64,000 nt of DNA, taken from the NCBI GenBank assembly GCA_026120185.1, contig JANUWF010000008.1, forward strand, positions 3,844,001 through 3,908,000, read 5' to 3'. The stretch is from Voacanga thouarsii. Its lineage: Eukaryota; Streptophyta; Magnoliopsida; Gentianales; Apocynaceae. The translations under genes and the position numbers were made by a program. Positions within the stretch are counted from its first letter, which is position 1. Each line of letters opens with the position of its first letter. The notes below the pieces were generated by a model, which saw only the letters and a list, made by a program, of their open reading frames with translations, did not search any database and was not told where the DNA came from. Shown here piece by piece: positions 1 to 12,424 of the stretch.

Positions 1-2475
1 AAGGTATATTGAACAAAATGTTAAACTTTCATTGACTATATATACCTTTGCAATTGACCCTTCTGGGTGAGCTTTATTAGTCACTGTCCTCTTGAGATTC
101 CCAAGGTATCTAATTCAAACAATAAGTATATTAGTATTGAACTTCAAACTAGTTTTATTACAAAAGGCTGAGGGATTGAATAAGAAATTAAATAACCTTT
201 TGAATAGATACATCGACCTATCTTGGATTGAACCTCTTAACTTCGCTTCAAGAGGTAAGTAAATTTCCATATGGATCATAATATCAAAAAATGGTGGAGG
301 AAAAATCATTTCTAACTTGCAAAGTATGACAACAATGTTCTCTTGGAGCTTCTCAATAATTTCTAACTTTAATGTTCCTGAACATAATTCTTGGAAGTAT
401 TTTCCCAACTCACACACTAGTGTGTACAACTCTTTGTTCAAGAACCCACTCATTCCAACAAGAAGCATCCGTTGTAGAAGAACATGGCAATCATGACTTT
501 TTAACCCCGAAATACTGCTATCTTTGATACTCACACATCTTGAAATATTTGCTGCTTAACCATCTAGATATTTCACTACTTTAAAAAACTCACAAAATCC
601 TTGCCTCTCCTTTTGAGATAATATATAACATGCTGGAGGCTTCACAAATTTACCATTCCTAAGCTGTAAGTGCAGTTCATGCTTAATATTCATATCTGTC
701 ATGTCTAGGCGAGCCTTGTAAGTGTCTTTTGATTTTTTAGAGTTCATTAAAGTTCCCATCAAATTTCCAAGAAATTTTTCTCCAAATGCATTGGGTCAGT
801 GTAATGCCGTAACTTATGTGTAACCTAATATGTCAATTTAAAGAATATACTCTTCTTAGACCAATTCTGTTCTTCTAGAGTCCACTTTCTTTTCTTGATA
901 CTTGAATTTTTTCCTAATTTAACATTTTCACCACTTCCGATTGTTCTAATATTTCAGATCCAAAGAGTTCTCTTGGTTTTGGTCTCAACTCATGTTTACT
1001 ATTGAACTTGCTGCCATTCTTGTGCTATTTGTGATTTGAGGCAGAAATCTACGGTGACTTAAATACTCAATTTTACTCCTTAATGATTGAGAGCTTATTT
1101 CAGCATTGCAATGTGGGCATGCTAACTTTCCTTTTGTAACCCAACCAGACAAGTCACCATAGGTAGAAAAATCACTAACTATCCACATTAGAGTTGCATG
1201 CATGGATTTTTTGTTACAACATCAAATGTTCGCACTCCGACACTCCACAAATTCATCAACTATTCTATTAGAGACTTAAGATACACATCAACATCTTTTT
1301 TAGGAGACCGTGGCCTAGGAATAAGTAGTGATAATTGAAAATGTGACTCCCTCTTAAACTCCTAAGGTGGCATATTATATATTATTAATATAACAGGCCA
1401 CATACTATATGAAGTGCTCATATTGTTGAAATGATTGAGACCATCACTTCACAATGCAAGACGAACATTACGAGAGTCATAAGAAAACCAAGGAAAATTT
1501 TTATCAAACTTCTTCCAATTTTTCCCATTCGTAGAATGCTTAAGAATCCCATGTTCTTCAACACATTTTTCCTTATGGCACCTCATATGTGAAGCAGTTT
1601 TTCTAGACATGAATAGCCTTTGCAACCTTGGTGTAAGTGGAAAGTACCGGAGGATCTTATGGGGAATTTTTTTCCCTTTCCGTCATCAGTCTTATACTCT
1701 GCTCTTGGCATTTTGGGCATTTATCACATTTGTCATACTCCTTCCTAAAAAGAATACAGTCGTTCTTACATGCATGGATCGATTCATAGCCTAAACCAAT
1801 TTCTTTTAGAAACTTCCTTGCCTCTTAATAAGAAGATGGAACTAAATTACAATCAGGAAAAACATCCAACAATAGTTCAAGTAGCACGGAGAATGATTGA
1901 TTACTCCATCTATTCAACACCTTGATGTGCAACAATCTCACTATGAAAAGCAAAAGAGAATATTTTTTGCATCCTGGATATAACTTTCGGGTTGCATTCT
2001 TTAACAATAAACTAAATTGGTCCGATCCATTTCCTATGTTATCATGACTACTAAAGCATTGACTATTTGCTCCCCCACTGAAGTCTTCATGCATGAAAGT
2101 CCCTATATGAATATCTTTTAGGATTTCAAGCATTTCATCATCATTATATTTGATGTCATTATCAAATCCTTCATTACTATTAGCATCATCATCATCCCCC
2201 TCTTGACATAATTCCTCACCGTGAAATCTCCAACAAATATAAGTACTATCCATTCCCTTATTTAACAAATGATTCTTGACAACAACTAAGCAATGCCATA
2301 ACACATTTCTACATACTCTACATGGACACCAAACCCTTGCATTAGAGCCTTTCTTCTCTTTCACAAACTCTATAAATATGTCCACGCCCTTGGTATATTG
2401 TTTGGACCATCTATCATCAATATTTATCCAACTCTTATCCATTTTGCTGTCTACAACAGTGCTACTACTACACAT
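1..2475 (-). pseudogene. TNP2-like CACTA transposase, decayed
   Basis: TNP2 family transposases bind CACTA ends and catalyse excision and insertion in the nucleus. Starting at 2475, the transposase-associated domain reads MDKSWI, then CPCRVC (zinc ligands) and YICWRFHGE. The Transposase_21 region follows in collinear pieces: LYPGCKKYS (about 1960), a Cys-rich segment and NVRLALCSDGLNHFNNMS (about 1430-1480), HATLMWIVSDFSTYGDLSGW then CPHC (about 1100-1200), GLKSHDCHVLLQRML (about 480) and PPPFFDIMIH (about 280). Readable similarity continues to base 1 (AHPEGSIAK). Stops and frame changes, for example at about 985, 555 and 540, break it into at least five frames, so it cannot be functional. 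Family assignment is firm; precise exon limits are not. Confidence 0.88.
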
Positions 2476-2479
2476 ATAA

Positions 2480-5400
2480 ACAACAGTTAGAGACTAGGGC
2501 ATGACATCAATCATTGACATGGATTGATAGTTGGTTATTCTAAATATATATGGGGGTCCGATTCATGGCTCGTTTGTGGCAACATTAGGCTCCATGCCAA
2601 TAGTTGATTAATATTGTTCTCTCACTAATTAATTATCACCCATATTTGAATTCAAATGAGTTAACAACTTTCATGAAGATGAACCATCAAGTGCTAATCA
2701 TTAAAAGACATGGAAGATTTTAGCATTTGACAATGATAATAGTAATCACAACTAGCAAAACACTCAATAGATATGCCCACTATTTAAGACGTAAAAAAGA
2801 GAAATTAGCCTAGATTTTTGGGTCCATAAAAAGAGATGTTCTCTATTACATATGCATGCTTTCTTTATTCAATTAATAAGAGTCTCCAGGTGTTTTTGTA
2901 CTTTCTAATTTTGAGATACAATAAAGCTCTGTGGCACCTTACGATTTAAGGTATGACTCCTAGGTTTATCCTTCTTCTCTTAGTGTGCACTATTACATCT
3001 CTCCCTCTGAGAAAACTTTTAAGGCAATGTATCATAGTGTACTTAATCTTAGATTCTTGTTCTTCATGTGTGGATGTGCTTACAACCCATGAACAAGAGA
3101 ATAGAAGGGCTAAAGGGAATCTTTAGAAAAGAAATAGAGATCAACTGTTCACCTGCAGTAGATCGTTCACCCCCCAAAAGTAGTTGGCAAATTGCATTAA
3201 ATTTGTAGGAACTTCTAGGAAACAATTTTGAAAATGATATCATAGTACATGTGCTAATTTTATAGTGATGTACAAAACTAGATTATTATAAACAATTAAA
3301 CAACATGATGTAAGCTTTCCATTATATAAAAGGCTTCCAAAACACGTAAAAGTGCTATATTCTATGACTCAACGCTGCAAACAATATGATAACATATCTT
3401 TCCCATTTTTTACATAAGTTAAAGAGTGCATTTGGACAACATACAATCTACCATCTGTAGTATCACAAAGCAACGGAAAAATAGGGACTCCAAGCTAGTG
3501 CATTATTTTTTTCTTCTTCTAGACTAGGCCTAAATTTGATAAAAAGATCAAATCTATGAAAATAACATGCATTACAGAACTCCTACAAGTCAAATACATG
3601 TACAGTTACCTTAATCAGTTATATTTAAGACATTCAACAACCATCAGCATACATAAATATATTTTCTTAGAGGGAAGTGACGATGCATTCATATAATCCC
3701 AATGCATTAATTAATGGGACTATGACTAAGTCAACAAAATTACTTCATGGAAAGTTAAGTGCACAAAGAAATCCTTAGTTTCAACTTATATATCAAATAA
3801 GCATAGCTAGTATAAGCTTTGGTCAACATGATTAAGCTTATACAAATATCTTGATTTATTTATGTTCTATCAATGGATTATCTTGCTCAACCTTCACAAA
3901 AAATCCACTGAAAGATGCTCTTGTTTCCGAATCAAACTAGTAGCCTCCCATTTTCACAAAGGCTTGAGCTATCTACATATCAACGAATGGTGAAAATGAG
4001 AGTTCATGAATTCAATTCCTATCACCAAGATATGCCTTATATAGAGGCTTGTATGACTACTTTGAGTTTTTCTTAAAGTGACACATTATGAATTTAACTC
4101 CTGTAGATAATATTGTAAATAACAAATAGAACTTTTCAAACTTTTTTATTCTTTATTTTAGGCTATGGCTTTTGATCCTTCTTTATTTTTGCTTAAAAAT
4201 AACTACAAAGGTACTTTCCCAAGCAAGATTTGGAGTTATACACCGTTATTTTAAAGATAAGATCTTTTCTTTTAATCCTAAGCTATAACTTAATAGTCAA
4301 ATGACTTTATGAGATAGTTTTCCCTGTATGATAGCTTGGTCTTCCCTAGTTCTTTTGATATATTCAGGATGAGGCTAGGGGTTGTTCGTTTGACAGTTTA
4401 CTTTCAGAAAGTTACATTCAGATTTGGGTATTTGAAGAAGATTAAGAAATCAAAAGAATGATTCATTCTAGTTGATAGGAAACTTGAACTTCATGACACC
4501 AACTTTTTTTCTAGAATGAAACATTCACTAAGCTAACACTTAGCCTAAAAACTCTAAACAATTTCTAGTTCAATAAAAATTGAAGCTCAAAGTTAAATTC
4601 AAATGCAAGCACAACAATCTTTGTTCTTTTATCAAATTTATTAAAATGGTAGAAGCCATCTGTTATTGACAACTAAAAAGACTTTGCATGAATACTCTCT
4701 CCCAATAATAAATAAGTAAAGAACTTTAATTTTTTCCCCTTTTTGATTATTTGGTTTCTGAATAGAGACACCAAAACTAAACCAGAAAATAAAAATTTTG
4801 AAAACTTCTCATTCAAACCAAACAAGAAAACCACACAAATTTAGTCCGAATTGTCCTTTTTCTGAACTTTTAATTAGAGCTGAATATTAGCAGTTGGCAT
4901 TTAACTTCTCCAGCAAGAGTTGTTCTCCCTCTATACTGCTTTTCACTGCTTGAGCAAAAGAAGAAGACTGTACACTCTAGGCATGAAAAAGCAAAGAAAG
5001 AATTCTTAGTACTACATTTTTTAAACTTCAAAAGCATAGTCAGGCACAAATAAGTTAATCACAACCAGTTTATTTTCCAATTTTAATGATTTAGCCTTTG
5101 CTTGATTTTGAGCTCAAGTAATACTCAAGATCAAGGTTTACTTGGCATGCTCAAAGATTAAATGGGGGCTCCATCAATCAAAGACCAACTCAACTTATTT
5201 TTTGCTCTAAATATTTGTGAATACGTCACGCAGCTTATTTTCCTATGCTAAATTCTTCTTGCCTTTAATTACACTCCTTAAAGATAGGAATTTATTATGA
5301 CTATCATATTTAAAGAATGAAAAGCCACTTAATGCATTGTACCCAAACAGCTTTTGAAGTGGAAAGATACATGTGAGTAGCAGTGAAGGCTTGAGCCAGT

Positions 5401-6285
5401 GCAGAGGATGTCTTTCGATGCTAACAAACTATGTTATCACAGTCCTCTTACCACAATCTGCATAGAGGTTTAGGAAATATACACAAACTAAAAATGATAA
5501 GCCAGAAACATAATATGAGGAAGTTAAACCATACAGACAAGAACTTACAAATCAGAAACTAATCTTGAGTAGAAATTAGCAAGATAACATTAAATTAATC
5601 GGGGCAAAAACCCATCTTAAATGCAACAAAAGACATATGTGATCAATGTACAATGAAGGACCAAAACAACACCATTAAATAAAAAGTTTGACATATCCAT
5701 AAAATAAGAAAGCCAAAAACAAAGACAAAGTTATGACAGTAAAGAATTTACATTATCACCTAGCAGCAATGTCCACCAAAAACATAACAACAACTAGGTA
5801 AAGCTAAATAACAATAGCAGAATTTGAGTAAAAATACTAAGCATAGTAATAACAGAGGTAATGCGACACAGAAGAAAGAAAGAACAAAGTGAATCCAACA
5901 CAGTCTTCTTCGATTAGAGGTATAGCATGCTATTCATAGAGTGGAAGAGAGCCCCATTCTTTTTTACTGCTCCGATCAAGAACTACTACAGTTGATCAAA
6001 TGTTTCTGAGGATTGAGTAGAAGTGGTTGAACAGAGGCACAGACTAACTTGATTTCTTTTCTGCCTTTATCTCTAGTTGAACGAGCAAAAGTGGAGAATC
6101 CTAGAGATAATAAGCTCTTGTTTGTTTATTCTTGTTACCAGTTTTTATTGAATATTTCAAAAAAAAATAAATAAATAAATTGGCGAGGAGTAATTCCTAG
6201 CTAAAATAAATAATTCATTTGCAAGAAAGCTTTTCTCACCAATAAAGAAGAAATTCCGAGCTAATATTTTTTGGGAACTAGTTCC
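2480..6285. other. Non-coding 5' part of the CACTA element
   Basis: Lies between the TNP2 start and the subterminal repeats. It is AT-rich, with no open frame of meaningful length on either strand and no recognised protein similarity. A TNPA-like partner gene or captured host exons could have been here, but I see neither. Confidence 0.5.
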
Positions 6286-6299
6286 CCGCAGAGAATTTG

Positions 6300-6474
6300 G
6301 CGCCACATTATCAGCGACAAATGTTGGTGACAAAATAAATTTTTGTCGCTAATTTCACACCTCAATACACACAGGCGAGGAATGTAAATTTTTCTCGCAA
6401 AAAATTATGCTTCAGCGATAAAATTTTGTTTCCTAGCAAAAACTTTGTCATGAATATATCTTTTTCTTGTATTG
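6300..6474 (-). repeat. CACTA subterminal repeats and terminal inverted repeat
   Basis: Contains GCGACAAA, GGTGACAAA, TTTTTGTCGCTAAT, GGCGAGGAA and CAGCGATAAAA variants in both orientations within about 130 bp, ending in TTTTTCTTGTATTG at 6461-6474. Such dense inverted GTCGC-type motifs next to a CACTA terminus are where TNPA-type proteins bind in related elements (family knowledge). One terminal base has changed (G to T on the plus strand), which suggests an immobile copy. Confidence 0.75.
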
Positions 6475-7649
6475 ATTGTTGAAAAAGCTAACGTTGACAC
6501 AGAACAGAAGGGTGCTTAAGAAAAGGTTCCATCTTTAATAGTAAAGAAGAATCATTCCTCCAATTTGATAATTGGAAATCTTGATGAGTCAAGGAAGGCC
6601 AGAGAAATGCGAAAATTAGATTATGAGGAGATGCTCAAGTATGCCTATTATACCATAATAATGGAACTAAAGAATATCAAAGAAACTTTGACAGATGAAC
6701 ATTTGATTGTTGCAATGTAGGATGAACTTCTATAGTTCGAATGAAATGATGTATGGGAGCTTGTGCTAAGACAAAGGAAGTAAATATAATTTGTACAAAA
6801 TGGGTGTTTCACAACAAGATAGATGAGTTTGGAAATATCACTAGAAACAAGGTTAGGTTGGTTGTACAAGACTGCACACAAGCTGAAGGCATTGATTTTG
6901 ATGAAATGTTTGCCCTTGTAGGAAGACTAGAATCTATCAAATCATTACTTGATATTTCACACTTCAACAAATAGATGTGGAAAATGCTTTCTTGAATAGG
7001 TTTTTGTAAGAAGAGGCTTATGTTGAATAGCCTAAAGGCTTTACTAATCTTGAGTTTCCTGATCACGTTTACAAGTTGAAGAAAGCTTTTTATGGATTAA
7101 AGCAAACACTAAGAGCATGGTATGAATAGCTGACAAAGTATCTGTTGAGATTGGGCTACAAGCAATGGGGATCTAATAAAATAATATTTGTTAAAAAGTT
7201 AGCAAACTTCATTGTTTAACGTCAAAACAGATGTTAAGTGAGTTTGTTGAACTTATGCAAATAGAGTTTAAAATGAGTATGGTTGGTGATCTAACATTCT
7301 CTTGGTTAAGAAGTTCAATATAGAAGGATTAAAGTCTATTAGACCACCTATAAATGGCAGTTAGAAGTTGTTGAAGGATAAAAAGGACAAGATGTGGATC
7401 AATATCTATATAGAAGCATGATTGAAGGATTGTTATATCTGACTGCTAGTCATCCAATTCATATAGTGTTGGAATGTATGCATCATATCAGTCAAATACA
7501 AAAGAATTATATTTAAAGGCTATCAAATGAATCCTTAAATATTTCTATCATACATTTGAATATAGTATCTATTTTAGCAAAGATTCAAGCAACTATCTTA
7601 CTGGTTTCAGTGATGCTGATGTGGTAGGAAATTGTGATGATAGAAATAG

Positions 7650-10600
7650 TGTAACATCCCATATTTCCATAACGTAGGGCTGTAACTTTGTGGGATGCTA
7701 CCTTGTCTGATTGCTCAGACAAGGGATTTTTATAACAGACTTCACTCAATAGGCAGCAAAAATTTTTTAAAAATAGAAAAGTATAAGAATTTGGCTTCTG
7801 ATATATACACTCACGGGTATAACAGGTCCAAGATATAACATGAGTCTCTGGGAGTCCACCACACTTTTGCTGCACCTCTGATCCTAAATTTTTCAAAAGA
7901 GATAACACACGTGTGAGTGTAAAGCTCAGTGAGTCCCGTGTATGCTAGTGCTTTCAATTGAAAAGATCTCATAAAGAGTAATCTCCACATAAGCAAGCTA
8001 GTTTAGAAATTCTCGTGTGAAAACAATCTCAAAACAAGTATTCAAGGATTTCGAGTGAAAATATGCTGATTCAAGTATTCAGAATACTAGCATAAGATAT
8101 TCTAATTCAAGTATTCATGTATAGTCAGTGCTTACACCAAGTATTTAAGTCAGTGTTTACGCCAAGTATCAAGTTAGTGCATACGCTAAGTATTCAAGTT
8201 AGTGCTTACGCCAAGTATTCAAATTAGTCATGTATTGGATTTAAGGATTGACAAGTTTAAGAAATCAAGAATTTAAGATTCATATTGTTCATCATGTTTC
8301 CAAATCCATATAGAAAGCTCACATTGAGCACATCAGGAAACCATTTTCCATATCAGGAAAACACTTTATCAAAATCGGGATTTGAAAATTGAAAAGATCA
8401 TACGAAATATTTCATATCCAGGATATTCAAGAAATAGAGTGTTTGATAATGCTTTCAAATTCAAGTGTAATATTCATCTCATAATATATAAGGGAAGCAT
8501 TAACTGTATTAGGAAAGCACATGATTGTTTCAAGAAAACACTTAGCTAAAACAAGATTTAAAAAGCAGTGGGACTCATCTCGTGTCCTTCGTTATACTGT
8601 GATCATAATCCTTAAGCCTTTGCGAGACCTTTAAAGTAAATAACCTACATCGGTTATCATTCCACACTACTTTTAGTATTCCAAGATTTACAACCATTAC
8701 ATATCGCTAATTACATGTTGCTAAGGAAATTACCAAATTTCCTATTTCTTCATTTCAAACCAAAACGGAATATACTTCTCGAGGTAACTCAATTCCTTTT
8801 CATTACTTTTTTCTACAAACATATTTTCAAGGCTTTCACATGAATCCTTAATCTTTCATGCCTTTATTAGCTCACATGAAATAAATTCATAGCTTTACTT
8901 TCTTAAATCAAAATTCTGCATTTTTCTCACCTTAGTACACCTTAATATTCTTGTTACAACTTTTGATTCACAAGTCTGATTGATGCCAAACTAATTAAAA
9001 AATGTCCTCAAGACCTTCCTTGATGATTTCCAATTCACGAAATACTCATTTCCCTTTTTCTTTCATTCAGTTCTGTCCACAATGTCTTAGTACTTCAATC
9101 CCGTAGCTGAAATGACAACCTTTAGTATTTATATCATAACTTTTTATTCACAACTCCAAATCATGTAAAATTGGTCCCAAAATGATTCTAAGACATTTAG
9201 CTACAAGTTTCAGGTCATAGGGTTCTCAAAAAACTAGCCACATTGTTCAGTTTATTACTTCTGCAGAGCTGTACGAAATTCTTCCAAAACAGAATTTCTG
9301 TTTTGTTCCTTTCCTTCACTTAATCCATTCCCTTTTCTTTCCTATCCCATGCACATGTTGTTTAATCATTACAATCCTTTGTTTATCATCTAAACATCAC
9401 ATAATCCTTCTTGATTCCAGTCATGCATAATCAGTATCTTTCATGTTTAAACAACTACAAAACCAACAGCTTTGAACAATAACAACAATATTCCATTTTC
9501 TTCAACAATTATACCATTTGCTATCTTATTTCCTTCTTCCATTTTTACAGCCATGAACAACTCTTTAAACCATCTTTAAAACACCTTAAAACACAGCATA
9601 CATGCCTCCAAATACACCAACATACGCAGCACATAGAACAACCCCAAAACATAGATATTTTCTAAACATAAATCACAATTCATATGAATTTTCTCAATAA
9701 AATTCATATCAAAACAATCATTATTCTGCATGCTTCAACTTTAATTCATGAAATATAAACTTTTACCTTATTTATTGATTGTTCTAGGCTAAAAATGCTC
9801 CAAGTTCCTTCCTTTTTCTCTTCTTGGAATGCTTTCTCTCCCTTTTTCCTTTTTCTCTCAATTTTCTCTAGCTTTTCTTTCCTTTTCCTTTCTTATTCTC
9901 TTCCTTTTCTTTCTCCATTATTTATGGAAGAAATTCAGGCTGTATTTCAGCCTCTCCACCGCCATTTTCTGGTCAAAATTGTGACCAAATTGGTCACACA
10001 TTGTGGCTAACTTTACAGATGTCATTTTCTCAATTTCCCACCATTTTCCTTATTATTTCTTAAGCTTATTTAATAAGCTTTTTTAATTACATAATCCCAT
10101 AAATATTTCACTTCTCTAATGGTTTTTTGACACTTTTTTCTATTCACCTATCATATTTGGCCACTTGTTTTAATTTCGATCACATTTTAGAATTTTTCTC
10201 AGAAATAACAAAAATTCGGGTTCGTATTGAAAAAATATTTTATTCCACCAATAAATTCTATAAATTCCACTAAATTCAATGGTAACATTCAAAATTTTCA
10301 ATTCTTTCTCAATACTGTAAAATTTTCAGTCAAAATCCTGATTGCGATCAAAATTACGAAAATGCCCCTAATACCTCCGATAGCTTGATTTATTCCAAAA
10401 TACTCGTCTCATTACACTGAACAATTTTTGTTCTTAATGTACCCTTAAATTCTCATTCTACTAGAAGTAGTCGCAATCTGAAGATTTAGGGTACGGGTAG
10501 AACAAATTCAAAAATTCTATTTATGTCCACATAATTTCAAAATTCCAATAATGCCCTTAAATATGTTTATCATACCAAAAAATTCATCTCATTATACTGA

Positions 10601-10684
10601 TCATTTCTTGTTTTGGTCACTTATACAAATTCTTATTCTATACATAATAGTAACGATTAAAGTACAAAAGTGGGGGTTGTTACA
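7650..10684 (+). mobile_element. Solo LTR, 3.0 kb, TGTAAC...TTACA type
   Basis: Begins TGTAACATCCC and ends GGGTTGTTACA, a terminal inverted repeat of LTR type. It lies inside the copia-A RNase H. Flanks are AATAG (7645-7649) and AACAA (10685-10689). These match at 3 of 5 bases, so the TSD is eroded, but removing one copy rejoins the RNase H frame exactly, which supports these boundaries. There are no coding motifs inside, only LTR-like features: a tandem repeat at 8124-8222, a pyrimidine-rich tract at 9810-9930 and simple AT-rich sequence. A second partial inverted copy is at 14265-15545. Probably Ty3/gypsy by length and termini; the lineage is not proven. Confidence 0.8.
8124..8222 (+). repeat. 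Four tandem copies of a 24-25 bp unit inside the solo LTR
   Basis: Units start near 8124, 8149, 8173 and 8198 and follow the pattern GTTAGTGCTTACGCCAAGTA plus TTCAA. Copies differ at 2-4 bases. Units are contiguous without spacers, so this is an ordinary LTR minisatellite. Confidence 0.85.
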
Positions 10685-10805
10685 AACAATACTTTTGGAG
10701 GATGTTTTTGTCTTGGAAATAATCTAGTATCATGGTGAAATAAGAAGTAAAAATGCATATCGTTATCAACTACAGAAGTAAAATACATTGCTGCCGGAAG
10801 TTGTT

Positions 10806-12419
10806 TGATAGTGTGCGTGGGTGAGTGTTAGATTAGAAAAGGTATCAACAAAGGGCCACACTAAATCAAGTTTTAAAATAAAATACTAAGTTCGAAAATC
10901 ACACAATCAAGGTCAAGTATACCCATCTCATAGTATATGAATTAGCAAATATCGAAACCACAGAGAAGTCAGCAAGTATCACTACTTCCTTCTTATCTGA
11001 TTCTTCAACCAAATGAGTAAGTAAAACAAAGTAATTAAACTGGTATACTAGAGAGTACCCAATCCCACACATGAAAAAGTCACAAGACTTTTCAAAGAAT
11101 AAGAAAAAGACAACAAATGTCATGCAAAAGTGGAGATTACCTAATTAGACATGAAAATAAACAATTTTCCTTATAACTATTCAATCCAATCCTAAGTACC
11201 AGAATGAGTGTTCAAAAGTAAATTTCACCCTTTCTCAAGGCATAAAATTCCTATTCCAAACTTGATTGATCAATATCTCTATCCAATCAATTAATTTAGG
11301 AAGCATCTCTAGGTAAAATCAAACAATCAATCTAGTCAATATTAAGATTAACTCAAACAATCAACCGAAAGACACAAAACCCCCATCTCTCGGCAATTTA
11401 GTAACCCCTTTAATTACCAAGTTCAAATCTCTCAATCTCTCTCTTGAGTTAATTGAAGGAAAACAAACATTGAGTCAATTTATTTGGTGTTCAGCTCCGA
11501 ACTCCCTCTCTTAAATTCATTAAAAGTGAACCAATTAATTGAACGATTTAATCAATCTCAAATTAATAACCCAACATAAGAATACCAAAGTAATCAAACA
11601 CAAGAGATTGAAATTCAATAAATCTAAAGTAAACCATAATAAAACATATCAAGTTAAGGTTTTTCCCTTCAATTACAACTATAAATCAAATTTAGATCTA
11701 TATTGATAAAGTAAGATTACAAAAAAAAAAAAAAAGAAAAGAAAAGAAGAGAAAGTACTCATAGACAAGCCCTCTTCCTTTTTTTTTTCTTGAGATTTTC
11801 TTTGATTAACTCGCATTCTCTATTCCTTGATTACCTTAATCCTTATTCTTATATTTCCTCAAACCCTCTAGGTTTCTCTAGGGTTTTCTTTGTCCAAGCA
11901 CACATTTGTAGGGTTTATAATGGGGTATATATAGTTTTCCGCTTGAAATGACCTAATAATTTGTGAATAGGGATATTCTATGATAAGAGGTGGCCTTGCT
12001 TGAGTTAAGCTATGCATTTTTGCCTATCTATTTTTTTTTCTGATGAAAGGCAAGAGGTAGCATTGCCTAGCTCACTCTAGGTGACTTGGCTTAATGGGCG
12101 GTGCCAGCTTGGTTGACCTACATGGCCCAGTCTTATTTCAAAATCTATACTCAACGTTTTGCCCAATTTTGCTTCCTGATGTTCTTGGAGAAGGTGGTCG
12201 TGCCTAGTGTGAACAAGGTAGCGCCACTTGTTATGCTCAATCATGAGTTTTCTAGCTTTCTTCCTTTTTGTTTTCACCTTGTTCTTCATCATATAATCAT
12301 TTAATCAATTCCTACAAAAAATAAGGTAAAAAAAGCGGGATGAGTTATCATCCAAGCTAAATTTCACAACAAATCAAGTGCAAATGACATAGCAAATATA
12401 AAATAATGAACCCTCAACA
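10806..12419 (-). mobile_element. LTR of an NA-type element (NA-0), minus orientation
   Basis: Plus-strand start TGATAGTGTGCG aligns with the reverse complement of the right end of the plus LTR at 12425-13899. Shared segments include CAAGTTTTAA, CAAGTATACCCATC and CTACTAAC-like blocks. On the minus strand it begins TGTTGAGGG, a variant of the family TGATAGGG. A TATATATA box on the minus strand lies near 11926-11934, followed by a pyrimidine- and poly-A-rich stretch near 11720-11790. GGTGCCAGC and GCGCCACTT motifs lie at 12098-12235. It interrupts copia-A. The internal region continues at 13900 after a second LTR inserted at its edge. The matching 5' LTR of this element is not identifiable. 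Confidence 0.65.
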
Positions 12420-12424
12420 CTTCC

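Larger units (their letters stand above)
1..6474 (-). mobile_element. CACTA (En/Spm-like) DNA transposon relic, truncated by window edge
   Basis: Minus-strand class II element. Its transposase gene lies at 1-2475 and continues past base 1. Its 5' terminus is at 6461-6474, where the minus strand reads CAATACAAGAAAAA, one base off the canonical CACTACAAGAAAAA. Just inside lie GCGACAAA / TTTGTCGC subterminal repeats, which is typical of CACTA ends. Copia RT sequence begins at 6475, so the element appears to have inserted into a copia copy. A 3-bp target duplication (ATT, 6475-6477) is possible, but the other end is outside the window. About 3.8 kb between the gene and the terminus (2480-6285) has no recognisable coding sequence. 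Confidence 0.85.
6475..10805 (+). pseudogene. Ty1/copia RT-RNase H relic (copia-A), interrupted by a solo LTR
   Basis: Left exon-like part 6475-7649, right part 10690-10805. The pol order is collinear: DEHLIVAM (pre-RT), CTKWVFHNKIDEFGNITRNK and EGIDFDEMFA (RT start, 6790-6910), PKGFTN, DHVYKLKKAFYGLKQ (7030-7105), then RNase H with GFSDADVVGNCDDRNS (7606-7649). After the inserted LTR it resumes with TFGGCFCLGNNLVSW and KYIAA (10690-10800). Skipping the insertion and a 5-bp duplication keeps the frame. Stops (6718, about 6974, about 7028 and others) and indels kill the gene, and the YVDD region is degraded. The right side is cut at 10805 by the next LTR, the left side by the CACTA element. 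Confidence 0.85.

Noticed and set aside
8124..8222. Regular short repeats considered as a CRISPR array
   Set aside because: Units are contiguous without unique spacers and lie in a plant LTR.
7650..10684. Possibility that this is a whole short element rather than a solo LTR
   Set aside because: No PBS, PPT or paired internal repeats; an inverted partial copy elsewhere aligns as a single LTR-like unit.
10899..12304. Short frames on both strands at 10.9-12.3 kb
   Set aside because: They fall inside an NA-type LTR and are not conserved in related LTR copies.
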